Assembly (NCBI GenBank): GCA_047630175.1
Contig: JBLHVI010000002.1
Span: forward strand, 108,458 to 172,457
DNA: 64,000 bases
Reading direction: 5' to 3'
DNA from: UBA4582 sp047630175
GTDB lineage: Bacteria > Pseudomonadota > Gammaproteobacteria > Pseudomonadales > Azotimanducaceae
Part shown: piece after piece, positions 46,520 through 56,076 of the stretch
Layout: every line of letters starts with the position of its first letter
Position numbering within the stretch: position 1 is the stretch's first letter
Notes under the pieces: generated by a model
Databases searched by the model: none
The model's input: only the letters and a program-made list of their open reading frames with translations
Told to the model about the DNA's origin: nothing
Made by a program: the position numbers and the translations under genes

Positions 46520-47212
46520 TTGAAACTATACACCGGTGATCTTAGCCCCTACTCTGCGAAAGTCCGCATTCAGATTTACGCCATGGGAATCAAAGACGAT
46601 GTGGAGTTTGACTTACCGCTCGCAAGTTTCTATCAAGGCAAGTTCAAAAACACCTCACCTATTGGCCGCATCCCGGTACTTGAAGTCGAAGAAGGGATCA
46701 TTCCGGAGTCCGAGGTCATCACTGAATATCTAGATGAGCGCTACCCTGAACAGTCACTCATGCGTGGTAAATCGCTGAAAGAAAGAGCAGATATACGCGT
46801 GATCTCGCGCATTGCTGACACCTATCTTATGAACAATATTTTCCTCGCATTGAGCCAACTTGACCCCGCCAAACGCAACGAGGGCGTCGTTGACTTACTA
46901 ATGGCTCAAGTTGAACGCGGCATGACAGCGCTTGAGCAACATATCAGTGACGAAGGTTTTGCAACGGGCGATACGTTGACGCGAGCAGATGCATCTTTAG
47001 TGCCAGCGCTGTTTATGTGCCAGTACACGGTGCCGCGGTTCGGCAAGCCCAACCCGATTGAAGCAACCGTGAAAGTCAAAAAATACTGGGCGCATATTTT
47101 ACAGAACGAACACTGCAAACGCGGCATGGACGAAATGATGCTCGGTCTAAAGGCGCGCATGGATGGCTCGGAACAAAAATCAGTTCAAGAAGCCATCGCC
47201 AAAGCAACCTGA
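46520..47212 (+). CDS. Glutathione S-transferase-like protein
   Basis: A 230-residue GST-fold protein: thioredoxin-like N-domain MKLYTGDLSPYSAKVRIQIY with cis-Pro in IGRIPVLEVE and PESEVITEYLDERYP, helical C-domain with TLTRADASLVPALF. The SPYS active-site Ser resembles zeta/SspA-like members. Start is TTG at 46520, supported by GGAG 8 bases upstream. The SIMPL gene follows 52 bases later. Confidence 0.85.
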   Translation: MKLYTGDLSPYSAKVRIQIYAMGIKDDVEFDLPLASFYQGKFKNTSPIGRIPVLEVEEGIIPESEVITEYLDERYPEQSLMRGKSLKERADIRVISRIADTYLMNNIFLALSQLDPAKRNEGVVDLLMAQVERGMTALEQHISDEGFATGDTLTRADASLVPALFMCQYTVPRFGKPNPIEATVKVKKYWAHILQNEHCKRGMDEMMLGLKARMDGSEQKSVQEAIAKAT

Positions 47213-47264
47213 CAGGTCTTGGTCGCCATGAGGACTGCGTGCTAAGCCAACAAAAGGAAACTTA

Positions 47265-47984
47265 ATGACTGACTCCAATAGATTTACCGCGATATTTCTG
47301 GGCCTTTGTGTTTTCTCCGGGCTTGCATCACTGGGTTACCTGCTAGGTCACGCAGCTATACAGTACAAAGAATACGAGCGAGTGGTAACAGTTAAGGGCC
47401 TATCTGAGCGAGAATTCGAGGCCGACATTATCATCTGGCCCATCGAATTCGCAGTCGCCAGTAACGATTTGGGAAACATGTATCAATCCATCGATAACAG
47501 CACCGATAAGATCCGTGTATTCCTCGAAACAGCCGGCATCGACGCTAGCGAGATTACTTATCTACCGCCTGTCATCACAGATAAATCAGCGCAGCAATAT
47601 GGCAATCAACCGCGCGCAGAATATCGTTACACCGCCTCACAAACGGTAACCGTCTATTCCACAAATATCGCGACTGTCAGAAACGTCATGAAAAACATGT
47701 CTGATCTTGGCAAACAAGGCATCGCGTTTTCTGGTGACAATTATCAATCCCGGACGGAGTACTTGTTTACACGCCTTAACGAAGTGAAACCAGAAATGAT
47801 CGAAGAGGCCACGCGCGCCGCTCGGGAAGTCGCAGAAAAGTTCGCCTCCGACTCGAAGAGCACGTTGGGCAAAATACGAACAGCTCAACAGGGTCAGTTT
47901 AGTATCAGCGAACGCGATAAAAACAACCCACATATCAAGAAAGTTCGCGTCGTGTCGACGGTAGCTTATTATTTGTCGGATTAG
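47265..47984 (+). CDS. SIMPL-domain (DUF541) protein
   Basis: A 239-residue protein with an N-terminal membrane segment (FTAIFLGLCVFSGLASLGYL) and a SIMPL domain: ERVVTVKGLSEREFEADI, YRYTASQTVTVYS, and AREVAEKFASDS near the end. Such proteins are exported and linked in some bacteria to oxidative stress tolerance; biochemical role unknown. Likely co-transcribed with the preceding GST. Confidence 0.88.
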   Translation: MTDSNRFTAIFLGLCVFSGLASLGYLLGHAAIQYKEYERVVTVKGLSEREFEADIIIWPIEFAVASNDLGNMYQSIDNSTDKIRVFLETAGIDASEITYLPPVITDKSAQQYGNQPRAEYRYTASQTVTVYSTNIATVRNVMKNMSDLGKQGIAFSGDNYQSRTEYLFTRLNEVKPEMIEEATRAAREVAEKFASDSKSTLGKIRTAQQGQFSISERDKNNPHIKKVRVVSTVAYYLSD

Positions 47985-48087
47985 TTGCACCGGCTGGCGT
48001 AAGGCCAAGGTCTGAAAGGCGGAGTTGATGGATCAATACGCTGCTGTTTATTGCGGCGCACTATGCCAGAGGTGATTGTTCAGAAAG

Positions 48088-48624
48088 TCACTCTTTGAGC
48101 TTCGCCAGCTTGGCAATGCGCTCATCATCTGCACCTAGGTATTCGATAATCGTCGCTGTCGCGACGGGTATATTCAGCGTGCCGGCCGCCTGCATTTCTT
48201 CCAAATCAGCCCAGTCTTTGGTTCGATTGAAGAAAACCTTAAGTACCGCAATGTCCTGACAAGATAAAAATGGCACAGATTCCCCAGCGAAACTCTCCCA
48301 ACGACATCGGAGTGCCATCTGCTCATGCAGACGCGTCGTATTCAAGAAAATATCCAATGGCGTTTGCTCCCACCACAGTCGGATTTGGCCATCGCGCAAC
48401 ATGTTGAGCATGTCCGTTTCGCTATAACTAATCTCCGCAGGCAAAAAATTAATGACTGTTCTGGCGGCCTTGTTATCGACGAAAATATTGACGTCGATAT
48501 CGATTGTGCCCCGCGCTCGCTCGGTGCACCAGGCCAGCGCCAACGCGCCGCCAAAGGCATGGGAAACATTGTGAGCGGCTAACGCCTGATGAATGCGCAC
48601 AATTTTTTCAGGCAGACCTATCAT
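48088..48624 (-). CDS. Nucleotidyltransferase, AbiEii-like
   Basis: A 178-residue nucleotidyltransferase-fold protein: SHAFGGALALAWCTERARGT, then the acidic pair Asp42/Asp44 (IDIDVNIFV) and a third Asp91 (PLDIFLN). This is the minimal catalytic core, as in AbiEii/MNT-type enzymes. The substrate (nucleoside triphosphate onto RNA, tRNA or protein) is unknown. Its ATG overlaps the stop of the XRE gene, so the two are coupled in antitoxin-toxin-like order. Confidence 0.75.
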   Translation of the reverse strand: MIGLPEKIVRIHQALAAHNVSHAFGGALALAWCTERARGTIDIDVNIFVDNKAARTVINFLPAEISYSETDMLNMLRDGQIRLWWEQTPLDIFLNTTRLHEQMALRCRWESFAGESVPFLSCQDIAVLKVFFNRTKDWADLEEMQAAGTLNIPVATATIIEYLGADDERIAKLAKLKE

Positions 48625-48983
48625 TTTAGAATAACTCGCACTGGTGCTTTCGGATCATGTCTAGCCGGAAACTGCGCCGCCAAGTTCAGTACGTCTTCGA
48701 GTTCACGGCCGCGTGGATTCTCATCATCGCCGCGCATGCGCGGTGCTAGTTGAAAATCTACTGAAAAACCACAGGCATGAAGCAGTCGCATGAACGTTGT
48801 CACCGATGGGGTTTTTTTACCACCTTCGTAAGCAAGGATGGTCGAATGGGAACTGCCCACGCGGGCCGCTAGCTTACGCGATGACAAGCCTGATTTACCG
48901 CGGGCATACTTCAGCAATTCTGCCACGCGCCGGAGATATCGTTGCTGTTGCTCATCCATCATTGGCATCCGATTGGGTACCAC
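48621..48983 (-). CDS. XRE-type helix-turn-helix protein, partner of NTase
   Basis: A 120-residue protein with an XRE domain (about 25-80): SSRKLAARVGSSHSTILAYE, then GGKKTPSVTTFMRLLHACGF. The C-terminal about 40 residues are Arg/Asp-rich and may bind the partner. Several start codons lie close together (GTG 48983, ATG 48968 and two more); none has a decisive ribosome site. Gene order and overlap suggest it represses the pair and may neutralise the nucleotidyltransferase. Confidence 0.75.
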   Translation of the reverse strand: MVPNRMPMMDEQQQRYLRRVAELLKYARGKSGLSSRKLAARVGSSHSTILAYEGGKKTPSVTTFMRLLHACGFSVDFQLAPRMRGDDENPRGRELEDVLNLAAQFPARHDPKAPVRVILK

Positions 48984-49159
48984 TGCATCCTACACCAATT
49001 TTGCTAACACTCAAGTGTCGCCTTCTTCCTCAGCATGCAGGCGCGCTGGAGTAACAGCTGAGCAGAGCTACAACGAAACAATGGATACTTAGCCTCTCGT
49101 ATTTTTTCGAGGTAAGATACGTCGAACTAAAATAACACCATTAGCCGCGAGATTGACTA

Positions 49160-49177
49160 AGTATACGTTTATATACT
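49160..49177. promoter_or_regulatory. Inverted repeat before P450
   Basis: AGTATA-CGTTTA-TATACT: 6-bp arms, 6-base spacer, ending 28 bases before the P450 start. Possible operator or just promoter A-T richness. Confidence 0.35.
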
Positions 49178-49205
49178 AATAACTGACGCCTAGAAGGAAC
49201 CGCCA

Positions 49206-50444
49206 ATGAGCATCCCCGTCACCGACAACGATAAAGAGCAAGTACTTCTTGGCCAGCTTTTCTCTCCTGAGTACGTTCGTGACCCCTATCCGTTGCTAAA
49301 GCAGCTACGTGACTATAATCCCATGTTCAAGCCTGCAGGCACCAACATGTGGCTGGTCACTCGTTATCGTTACGTCAATGAGTTGCTCCGCGACAAACGC
49401 TTGGGACACGACTACGATCGGCGTATGCTTGAAAACCATGGTGATCAGGTATTTGTTGATAATGGTGCTTACCGCCTCTTGCAGCAGACCATGCTGTTGA
49501 AGGACCCACCCGATCACAAGCGCATCCGCAGCCTCGCAGCAAAAGCCTTCGGAGCTGCACGAATCAACGAAATGCAGCCGCAGATAGAAGCTATTGTGGA
49601 TGAGTTACTCGACGACCTACAGACTCGGAACAGTGGAGATCTACTCCATGAATTTGCTTTTAAATTACCTGTGATCGTGATTTGCGACATGCTTGGTATC
49701 CCCGTAGAGGACCGGACACGCTTCCTTGAAGGCTCAAATATTTCCGGGCGACTGATAGACCCTACGCCCTTGTCAGAGGCCGAACTCGCCGAAGAAAACA
49801 GTCGCGCCGCTGAATCTGCCGAGTATTTTGCGGCGCTCTGCCAAGAAAGACGAGAACGCCCCCAAGACGATCTCGTCACCGCTCTTGTGCAGGCTGAAAC
49901 CGACGAGGGTAAACTCAGTCGCGACGAATTAGTGGCCAATATAGGCCTGTTGTTTGGCGCAGGACATGAAACCACGGTTAACCTCATCGGCAACGGCTTG
50001 GTCGCCCTGTTCTCGAACCCTGAACAGCTGGCAAAAATCAAAGCCAACCCAACACTAATACCAGGTCTGGTGGAAGAGTTACTGCGCTTCGACTCATCCG
50101 TGCAAATTACTGCCCGCACAGCACTCGAGGATGTTGAATTTGAGGGCCGACTCATCAAGCAAGGCGAAGAAGTCATGACGCTACTTGGCGCAGCTAATCA
50201 TGACCCAGAGCAATACACTAACCCCGACAAGCTGGACGTCGAGCGCGACAAGGTCAAACCAGTCTCTTTTGGCGGCGGTATTCACACTTGTATTGGTGCA
50301 CAGCTCGCTCGAATAGAAGCGGCAGTGGCTTTTGAGCGACTATTTGCAAGACTGCCAGAACTGCAATTGACACAGCTCGACAACCCAGACTGGAAAGCCA
50401 CGATTACATTGAGAGGCCTAACGCAGCTGCCAGCAACCTGGTGA
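49206..50444 (+). CDS. Cytochrome P450 (bacterial soluble class)
   Basis: A 412-residue P450. I-helix motif LFGAGHETT, K-helix ELLRFDS with the Glu-x-x-Arg, and heme loop FGGGIHTCIGAQLAR with the axial Cys. No membrane anchor is present, so it is cytoplasmic and needs ferredoxin and ferredoxin reductase, which are not adjacent. The overall wording resembles the CYP107/CYP105-like broad class, with unknown substrate. AAGGA precedes the ATG. Confidence 0.9.
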   Translation: MSIPVTDNDKEQVLLGQLFSPEYVRDPYPLLKQLRDYNPMFKPAGTNMWLVTRYRYVNELLRDKRLGHDYDRRMLENHGDQVFVDNGAYRLLQQTMLLKDPPDHKRIRSLAAKAFGAARINEMQPQIEAIVDELLDDLQTRNSGDLLHEFAFKLPVIVICDMLGIPVEDRTRFLEGSNISGRLIDPTPLSEAELAEENSRAAESAEYFAALCQERRERPQDDLVTALVQAETDEGKLSRDELVANIGLLFGAGHETTVNLIGNGLVALFSNPEQLAKIKANPTLIPGLVEELLRFDSSVQITARTALEDVEFEGRLIKQGEEVMTLLGAANHDPEQYTNPDKLDVERDKVKPVSFGGGIHTCIGAQLARIEAAVAFERLFARLPELQLTQLDNPDWKATITLRGLTQLPATW

Positions 50445-50908
50445 GACACCAATCTTTCGCGCCGCGATCGCTAAATCAGGGTGACTAATGAGCTCGACAT
50501 CTATGGTGGTACGCTGGCTCTGCCGTTAATGATTTCTGCAGAGGGCGCTATGCAGAAATCCCTCAAAACCTTTGAACGATATCCGTGCCAGCCAGATGGC
50601 GCTTTGAGCACCCACAGTATTGGCGACGGAACAACCGAAAGGCAGAAAGCGATAGGTAGCCTAAAATTGCTGATGGACCCATCCGTGCCGAACGAGAGAT
50701 GCTGAGATAGAGAGCCCGGACTTACTAGTTCAACTCGGACTTTTCTGTTTAATTTGCATACAAAGTCATTATCAGATCAGCTCTGCGATGCGCCAATAAG
50801 TTCTCAGTGTTATCGAAGCGGCGGTTAAACATACCGAGGCGCGGTACATTTCCTATTCCTAAACCCAACCGATAGAATACGCATCTCTTTCGTCAACAGG
50901 CAAAGTTC
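50445..50908. other. Spacer after P450
   Basis: A 74-codon frame (50481-50705) has no family resemblance and no ribosome site. No further structure seen. Confidence 0.4.
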
Positions 50909-51661
50909 ATGAGATTTCTTATCAACCTATTGCTTGTACTGGCAGTAACTAACGCGTTTGGCGCAGAATTGAAGCCGCTCAGAGTGGGTGTGTCTGTCGA
51001 TTTCCAACCGGTCGCTTATTACGTCAGCGACGAACTCCAAGGCATCGAAATAGACTTTGCTACCAAAATAGCCAAACGACTCAACCGGCCCGTTGAGTTT
51101 CATGTTTATCCGCTGGACCAACTTTTCACCGCCCTGGAGGGGTATGAAATCGATGTCATCATGTCCGCGGTTTCAGTTACCGATGGGCGCGCCACCAGAG
51201 TTAGATTCACCAAACCGTATATGGAAATCGGTCAGATGGCGATAGTACGCGCAGAGGATGCCACTGAGTACAGTAAACCTGGCGCGCTAAAGCAGGCCGG
51301 CCTTAAGATTGGCCTTCACAGGGGTACAACCGGTGAAAAGTTTGTTCGCACAAAAATGACCGACCCTGATGTATATGCCTATGCAAGTGTAGAACAGGGC
51401 CTCGAAGCCCTTCGAGAGTCCAAGGTCAACCTGTTTATTCATGATTCAATCACCAGCTGGCAACTAAGCCGCTCCTTTATAAATGATAATTTGCTTAGCT
51501 TGAATCGATATCTTACGAAAGAGTCTGTGGCATGGGCGGTGCACTCTGAAAATGCAGAATTGCAAGCCACTCTGAACATATTATTAGATGATATGATTGC
51601 GCAAGGCGAAGTCAAAGAAGTGTTGAATCGTTGGCTACCCATAGTGCCAGTTGAGTTATAG
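50909..51661 (+). CDS. Periplasmic solute-binding protein, family 3
   Basis: A 250-residue protein: signal peptide (MRFLINLLLVLAVTNAFG, cleavage near FGAEL) and an SBP_bac_3 body: LRVGVSVDFQPVAYY, EGYEIDVIMSAVSVTDGRA, RFTKPYMEIG and IGLHRGTTGE. Such proteins bind amino acids or other small polar ligands. No permease or ATPase gene is adjacent, so it is an orphan binding protein and could serve a distant transporter or a sensor. Confidence 0.85.
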   Translation: MRFLINLLLVLAVTNAFGAELKPLRVGVSVDFQPVAYYVSDELQGIEIDFATKIAKRLNRPVEFHVYPLDQLFTALEGYEIDVIMSAVSVTDGRATRVRFTKPYMEIGQMAIVRAEDATEYSKPGALKQAGLKIGLHRGTTGEKFVRTKMTDPDVYAYASVEQGLEALRESKVNLFIHDSITSWQLSRSFINDNLLSLNRYLTKESVAWAVHSENAELQATLNILLDDMIAQGEVKEVLNRWLPIVPVEL

Positions 51662-51795
51662 AGCACGTTGCCTAATAAGTTTGAGCAGTCGTCATAAGAT
51701 CAACTAGGTTGCTGCGCGCAGGCGAGCAACGGCCTAACCAATAGTGACAAACAGTCCGCGCTTTGATGAAAGCGCACCTGCAGTGTGAGCGATGT

Positions 51796-52974
51796 ATGCC
51801 AAATCTATTAATAAACGGCTTTTGTGATTCTAAATTTGGCGCCATCGAGTCGGCGTTTGCTGATAACTTTGCTCAACGGGGCGATGTAGGCGCGGCCGTC
51901 AGTGTTTATCAGAACAATCAAAAAGTGGTTGATCTCTGGGCTGGGCATATGGATGCACAACAACAGCGGCCACTATCACAGGAGACACTTTTTACTGTAT
52001 GGTCACTGGGTAAAGCCGTCGCAGCACTGTGTGTCTTGCGCTTAGTTGATGCAGCCAAACTAAATTTGCATGACCCTGTAGCGAAACACTGGCCTGAATT
52101 TGCCCAGGGCGGCAAAGCCAAGATCACGGTTGCTGAGCTGTTAAGTCACAGAGCTGGCCTTGTCGCACTTGACGCAAAGTTGGACCTAGGTGCTTGGGCC
52201 AATTGGCCACAATACGTACGAGCCCTTGAGCAACAAACGCCATGGTGGGCCAGCGGCGAACGCCACGGCTACCATGTGCATACCTATGGTTTTTTGCTTG
52301 GTGAACTGCTGTACCGAGTCGACGGGCGCACGATTGCCCAATACCTGCAAGATGAGATAACCCAGCCCCTAGGTATCGATTTCTTCTACGGCGTTGACGA
52401 CAACGCTCTACGACATATTGCTGATAACATTCCTTACGTCAACGCTGACGAGCCGGCCGCAGCGAATGACGCGGCCGCATTGGATACCTTGTCCGCAGAC
52501 GATCGCATGCGCTATTTAACTTATAATAACCCCACATTTTCCAACGAGGGGGAATTCGGCATTAACTCAAGGGCCTGGCGTCAGGCCATGTTTCCCAGTA
52601 CCAGCCCACAATCTGACGCGCGCTCCGTCGCCAAGATATTCTCCGCACTGGCCAACGATGGTCAGATAGACGGCATCCAGCTGCTGAGCCCTGAACTCAT
52701 AGAGCAGGCTATTGCTATTAGCGCAGACGGTATTGATGCGGTAATGGCACGGCCGACCCGCTTCGGTCTGGGCTTCATGCTGACCATGCCACAGCGACCG
52801 TTAGGGCCCAATCTGCGAACTTTTGGACATTATGGTAACGCCGGACTGCTAGGTTTCGCCGACCCCGACGCCAAACTAAGTTTTTGTTACACCATGAATA
52901 AGCAGGGCCGCGCCTGGCGCGACCCTCGCAACATCGCTTTGGTCGACGCGCTTTATGCCAGTGTGACGCAGTAG
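51796..52974 (+). CDS. Serine beta-lactamase-fold hydrolase (EstB-like)
   Basis: A 392-residue class-C beta-lactamase-fold protein. The S-x-x-K motif is SLGK in LFTVWSLGKAVAALC, the second motif's Tyr is likely in HTYGFLLGELLY, and a C-terminal HYGNAG corresponds to the K/H-S/T-G element. No signal peptide is visible, so it is probably a cytoplasmic esterase or peptidase, not an antibiotic-resistance enzyme. The start at 51796 gives the normal domain length; the frame is open 11 codons more. Confidence 0.8.
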   Translation: MPNLLINGFCDSKFGAIESAFADNFAQRGDVGAAVSVYQNNQKVVDLWAGHMDAQQQRPLSQETLFTVWSLGKAVAALCVLRLVDAAKLNLHDPVAKHWPEFAQGGKAKITVAELLSHRAGLVALDAKLDLGAWANWPQYVRALEQQTPWWASGERHGYHVHTYGFLLGELLYRVDGRTIAQYLQDEITQPLGIDFFYGVDDNALRHIADNIPYVNADEPAAANDAAALDTLSADDRMRYLTYNNPTFSNEGEFGINSRAWRQAMFPSTSPQSDARSVAKIFSALANDGQIDGIQLLSPELIEQAIAISADGIDAVMARPTRFGLGFMLTMPQRPLGPNLRTFGHYGNAGLLGFADPDAKLSFCYTMNKQGRAWRDPRNIALVDALYASVTQ

Positions 52975-53096
52975 CAGCGTCTAGGATGTACCTCAATGTT
53001 TCTGCTGAATTGCTCGTTCGTGTATATTAGCGTTCACAACGAGCAACAGTTCACCATTTTTAACACATCAATAACCTTACTCATTACGGAAAAACG

Positions 53097-54782
53097 ATGC
53101 CAGACAAGGACTTACGAAAATATTCAAAGAAAGTAGTAGACGGCGTAGAGCAGGCCGCTAGCAGAGCGATGCTCAGAGCCGTTGGCTTTAATGATGCCGA
53201 CTTTAAAAAGCCACAAATTGGGGTGGCATCTACCTGGAGTATGGTGACGCCTTGCAATATGCATATCAACAAACTTGCTGATGAAGCTAAGCTTGGCGCC
53301 GATGAAGCAGGCGGAAAAGGCGTCATCTACAATTGCATCACCATCTCCGACGGCATCTCCATGGGTACCGAAGGCATGAAGTACTCGCTAGTTTCGCGCG
53401 AAGTCATCGCCGACAGCGTAGAAACCGTGTCTGGCTGCATGGGTCATGACGGCATCATCACCATAGGCGGCTGCGATAAGAACATGCCGGGACTACTAAT
53501 GGGGATGGCAAGACTGAACCGCCCTTCTATCTTTGTGTATGGCGGCACGATTCAGCCGGGCCCTAACCATACCAATGTAGTTTCCGTTTTTGAAGCCGTG
53601 GGCGGCCACGCTGCCGGCACTGTTTCTGACATTGAACTTAAGACCATCGAAGAAACAGCGATCCCAGGCCCGGGGTCGTGCGGCGGCATGTACACCGCCA
53701 ACACCATGGCCTCAGCTATTGAAGCCTTGGGCATGAGCTTACCTAACAGCTCCGCACAGGACGCTATTTCAAAAGATAAGTTAGTCGACTGCCGCAGCGC
53801 AGGCGCCGCTATCATGCATCTCATTGAGCAAGATTTAAAACCATCCGACATTATGACGCGCCCGGCTTTTGAAAATGCGATCAAAGTCGTTATCGCGCTG
53901 GGGGGCTCAACTAACGCCGTACTACATCTTCTCGGGATGGCTCATGCAATCAACGTACATCTGGAGCTTGATGACTTTACAACGATCGGCAAAAAGATCC
54001 CGATGCTCGCTGACCTAAAGCCTTCCGGCAAGTATTTGATGTCTGAGCTGATAAAAATCGGTGGCATTCAGCCACTGATGAAAATGATGTTAGGAGCAGG
54101 CATGCTCGACGGTAGCTGCATGACGGTGACGGGTAAAACCCTTGAGGAGAACCTTGCTACCGTCGCGCCCTATCCAGAAGGTCAGGATATTATTCGCAGC
54201 TTTGACAACCCCATAAAAAAAGACAGCCATCTCGTTGTTCTCAAGGGTAACCTGGCGCCGACGGGTGCCGTGGCAAAAATCACCGGCAAAGAAGGTTTGA
54301 GCTTTACAGGCAACGCCCGTGTATTTGACTCAGAGGAAGACTGCCTACGGGGCGTGTTAGACGGCACTGTTGTTAAAGACGACGTTCTAGTGATTCGCTA
54401 TGAAGGACCAAAAGGCGGACCAGGGATGCGAGAAATGCTCAGCCCTACTTCTGCCATCATGGGTAAAGGCCTAGGCCTAGATATAGCCCTTATCACTGAC
54501 GGCCGATTCTCGGGAGGCTCCCACGGCTTTGTTGTGGGGCACGTGACACCGGAAGCTGCTGAAGGTGGCCCCATCGCGATAGTGAAAACGGGTGACCGCA
54601 TTTCTATCGACGCTGAGAATAATACGATCAACCTTGAAGTAAGCGATGCGGAAATTGCGAGCCGATTAAGTAAATGGCAAAAGCCTGCACCGCGCTACAC
54701 AAGGGGCGTGCTTGCCAAATACGCTGCATCAGTTGCATCGGCATCAGAAGGTGCGGTAACGGACAAATACTTAGAGTTTTAA
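53097..54782 (+). CDS. ilvD: Dihydroxy-acid dehydratase
   Basis: A full-length 561-residue IlvD. Iron-sulfur cysteines are Cys53 (VTPCNMH), Cys126 (GGCDKNMPG) and Cys195 (GSCGGMYTANTM), with the C-terminal GRFSGGSHGFVVGHV. It dehydrates 2,3-dihydroxy-isovalerate and -methylvalerate in valine/isoleucine synthesis. The spacing of the three cysteines fits the [2Fe-2S] or [4Fe-4S] type IlvD, not the sugar-acid dehydratases. It stands alone; other ilv genes are not nearby. Confidence 0.95.
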   Translation: MPDKDLRKYSKKVVDGVEQAASRAMLRAVGFNDADFKKPQIGVASTWSMVTPCNMHINKLADEAKLGADEAGGKGVIYNCITISDGISMGTEGMKYSLVSREVIADSVETVSGCMGHDGIITIGGCDKNMPGLLMGMARLNRPSIFVYGGTIQPGPNHTNVVSVFEAVGGHAAGTVSDIELKTIEETAIPGPGSCGGMYTANTMASAIEALGMSLPNSSAQDAISKDKLVDCRSAGAAIMHLIEQDLKPSDIMTRPAFENAIKVVIALGGSTNAVLHLLGMAHAINVHLELDDFTTIGKKIPMLADLKPSGKYLMSELIKIGGIQPLMKMMLGAGMLDGSCMTVTGKTLEENLATVAPYPEGQDIIRSFDNPIKKDSHLVVLKGNLAPTGAVAKITGKEGLSFTGNARVFDSEEDCLRGVLDGTVVKDDVLVIRYEGPKGGPGMREMLSPTSAIMGKGLGLDIALITDGRFSGGSHGFVVGHVTPEAAEGGPIAIVKTGDRISIDAENNTINLEVSDAEIASRLSKWQKPAPRYTRGVLAKYAASVASASEGAVTDKYLEF

Positions 54783-55229
54783 GCGAGTCAGTTATTTTCA
54801 TGCCACGCGATAAGATTGGGACACCCATCACGTTACAACAACAGCCTTAAGATTGTCTGTTAACAACTCGTGCTGGGTATCCCAACATTCTTGGGGATTA
54901 AGAACATCGCTTAAACAAGGCTGGCGCCACGGCAGGATCGCCGCGGGCCTCAACGGAAAAACTTATAACCTCGACCATGGGCGTAGGCAGCAGCCAATGC
55001 CGGCTGTGCTGCAACACAATTGAGCAGACCTTACAGGGCTATTCATTATTGCGGGTAACATCTACAGCGTTGCTTAATGAATTGCTCAAGCGACCGATGC
55101 TATGTTTGACTCCAGCCTAAAGTTGATCTTCGCGCGCGTGTCGCTGAACTAATAGCTTCTAAGCAGTTACTCAGTTACTCAGTTACTCAGCTGACAGGTA
55201 AACTACAACTTGACCCCTCGCTTGTAAAC
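54783..55229. other. Convergent spacer between ilvD and bluB
   Basis: No intact gene. The complement near 54980 reads MVEVISFSVEARGDPAVAPA, which could be a scrap of a small monooxygenase-like gene, too weak to call. Contains the 8-bp repeat at 55164. Confidence 0.4.
55164..55190. repeat. 8-bp tandem repeat CAGTTACT
   Basis: Three perfect copies plus CAG. Same unit length as the microsatellite at 36011 but a different sequence. Confidence 0.85.
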
Positions 55230-55892
55230 TCACGATCGCTTTCGCACTGGGTAGCCTTCCCTATAGACAGATGCTTCGAGCGGCTTACGCGACTTCCACT
55301 GCAGACGTTCAAGCTCCGGCGTTGAAAAGAATTCCCCCACGTAACCAATGCAGAGGTAAGCCACCAGCTTATTATCGGGTGGCGAATTCAGAATATCTTT
55401 CACCACTAACGGGTCAAGAATGCTGACCCAACCCAGCCCAATATTCAGCGCACGCGACATCAGCCACATGTTCTGCACAGCACACACAACGCTATACTCC
55501 CCGGCCTCCAGCATGGTGTTCTGTCCAAGCACCGGCTCTTTTTCAGGCTTGTAGAACACAGCAATATTTACCGGCGCTTCGTGAATGCCCTCAAGCTTGA
55601 TGTGGCTATATATCGCTTTCTTTTCGCCCGCAAAGACACCAGCAGCTTTCTCATTTTCAAGTTCAAAACTAGCAGATATCCTCGCCTTAACCGCCGTGTC
55701 GCGAATTACAACGAACTCCCACGGTTGCGAGTAGCCAACAGAAGGTGCGAGCGATGCGCTGTGTAGAATCCGGTCGATAACATCATCGGGCACCTCATCA
55801 GGCAGAAAGTTGTTACCGCGCACATCACGGCGATGCAACATCAACTGCTCAAGCAGCTGCTGGTCGTCGTTTGAAAAATGTTTGTTTTCCAT
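55230..55892 (-). CDS. bluB: 5,6-dimethylbenzimidazole synthase
   Basis: A 220-residue nitroreductase-fold protein with the BluB fingerprint: RRDVRGNNFLPDEVP, ASLAPSVGYSQPWEFVVI, IKLEGIHEAPVNIAVF, YSVVCAVQNMWLMSRAL and GLGWVSILDP, then AYLCIGYVGEFF. BluB cleaves FMNH2 with oxygen to make DMB, the lower ligand of vitamin B12. It is separate from cbiB/cobC (26-28 kb). Together they indicate assembly of a DMB-type cobalamin in aerobic conditions. No ribosome site stands out. Confidence 0.93.
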   Translation of the reverse strand: MENKHFSNDDQQLLEQLMLHRRDVRGNNFLPDEVPDDVIDRILHSASLAPSVGYSQPWEFVVIRDTAVKARISASFELENEKAAGVFAGEKKAIYSHIKLEGIHEAPVNIAVFYKPEKEPVLGQNTMLEAGEYSVVCAVQNMWLMSRALNIGLGWVSILDPLVVKDILNSPPDNKLVAYLCIGYVGEFFSTPELERLQWKSRKPLEASVYREGYPVRKRS

Positions 55893-56076
55893 TAAATTGC
55901 CATTTTAGCGGCGAGCCAGCTCGCGATACTTTCATTACTCGGCAAAACACCAGAGAGGCACCCTGCTTCGAAATCGAAGGTGTAAGTGTGGTGCGATTCG
56001 CCTCCAAGATCAATCACAGGAAAGCCTCTAAAGCGTCATAGCAGAGGTGCACCGACCGTTAGTCTCTGCACGCGTT

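Noticed and set aside
49514..50176. Long antisense frame inside the P450 gene
   Set aside because: Ser-rich shadow frame; the P450 motifs on the other strand are unambiguous.
50481..50705. 74-codon frame after the P450
   Set aside because: No ribosome site and no protein-like pattern.
54850..55000. Minus-strand scrap resembling a small antibiotic-biosynthesis-monooxygenase-type protein
   Set aside because: Too short and broken to support a family call.
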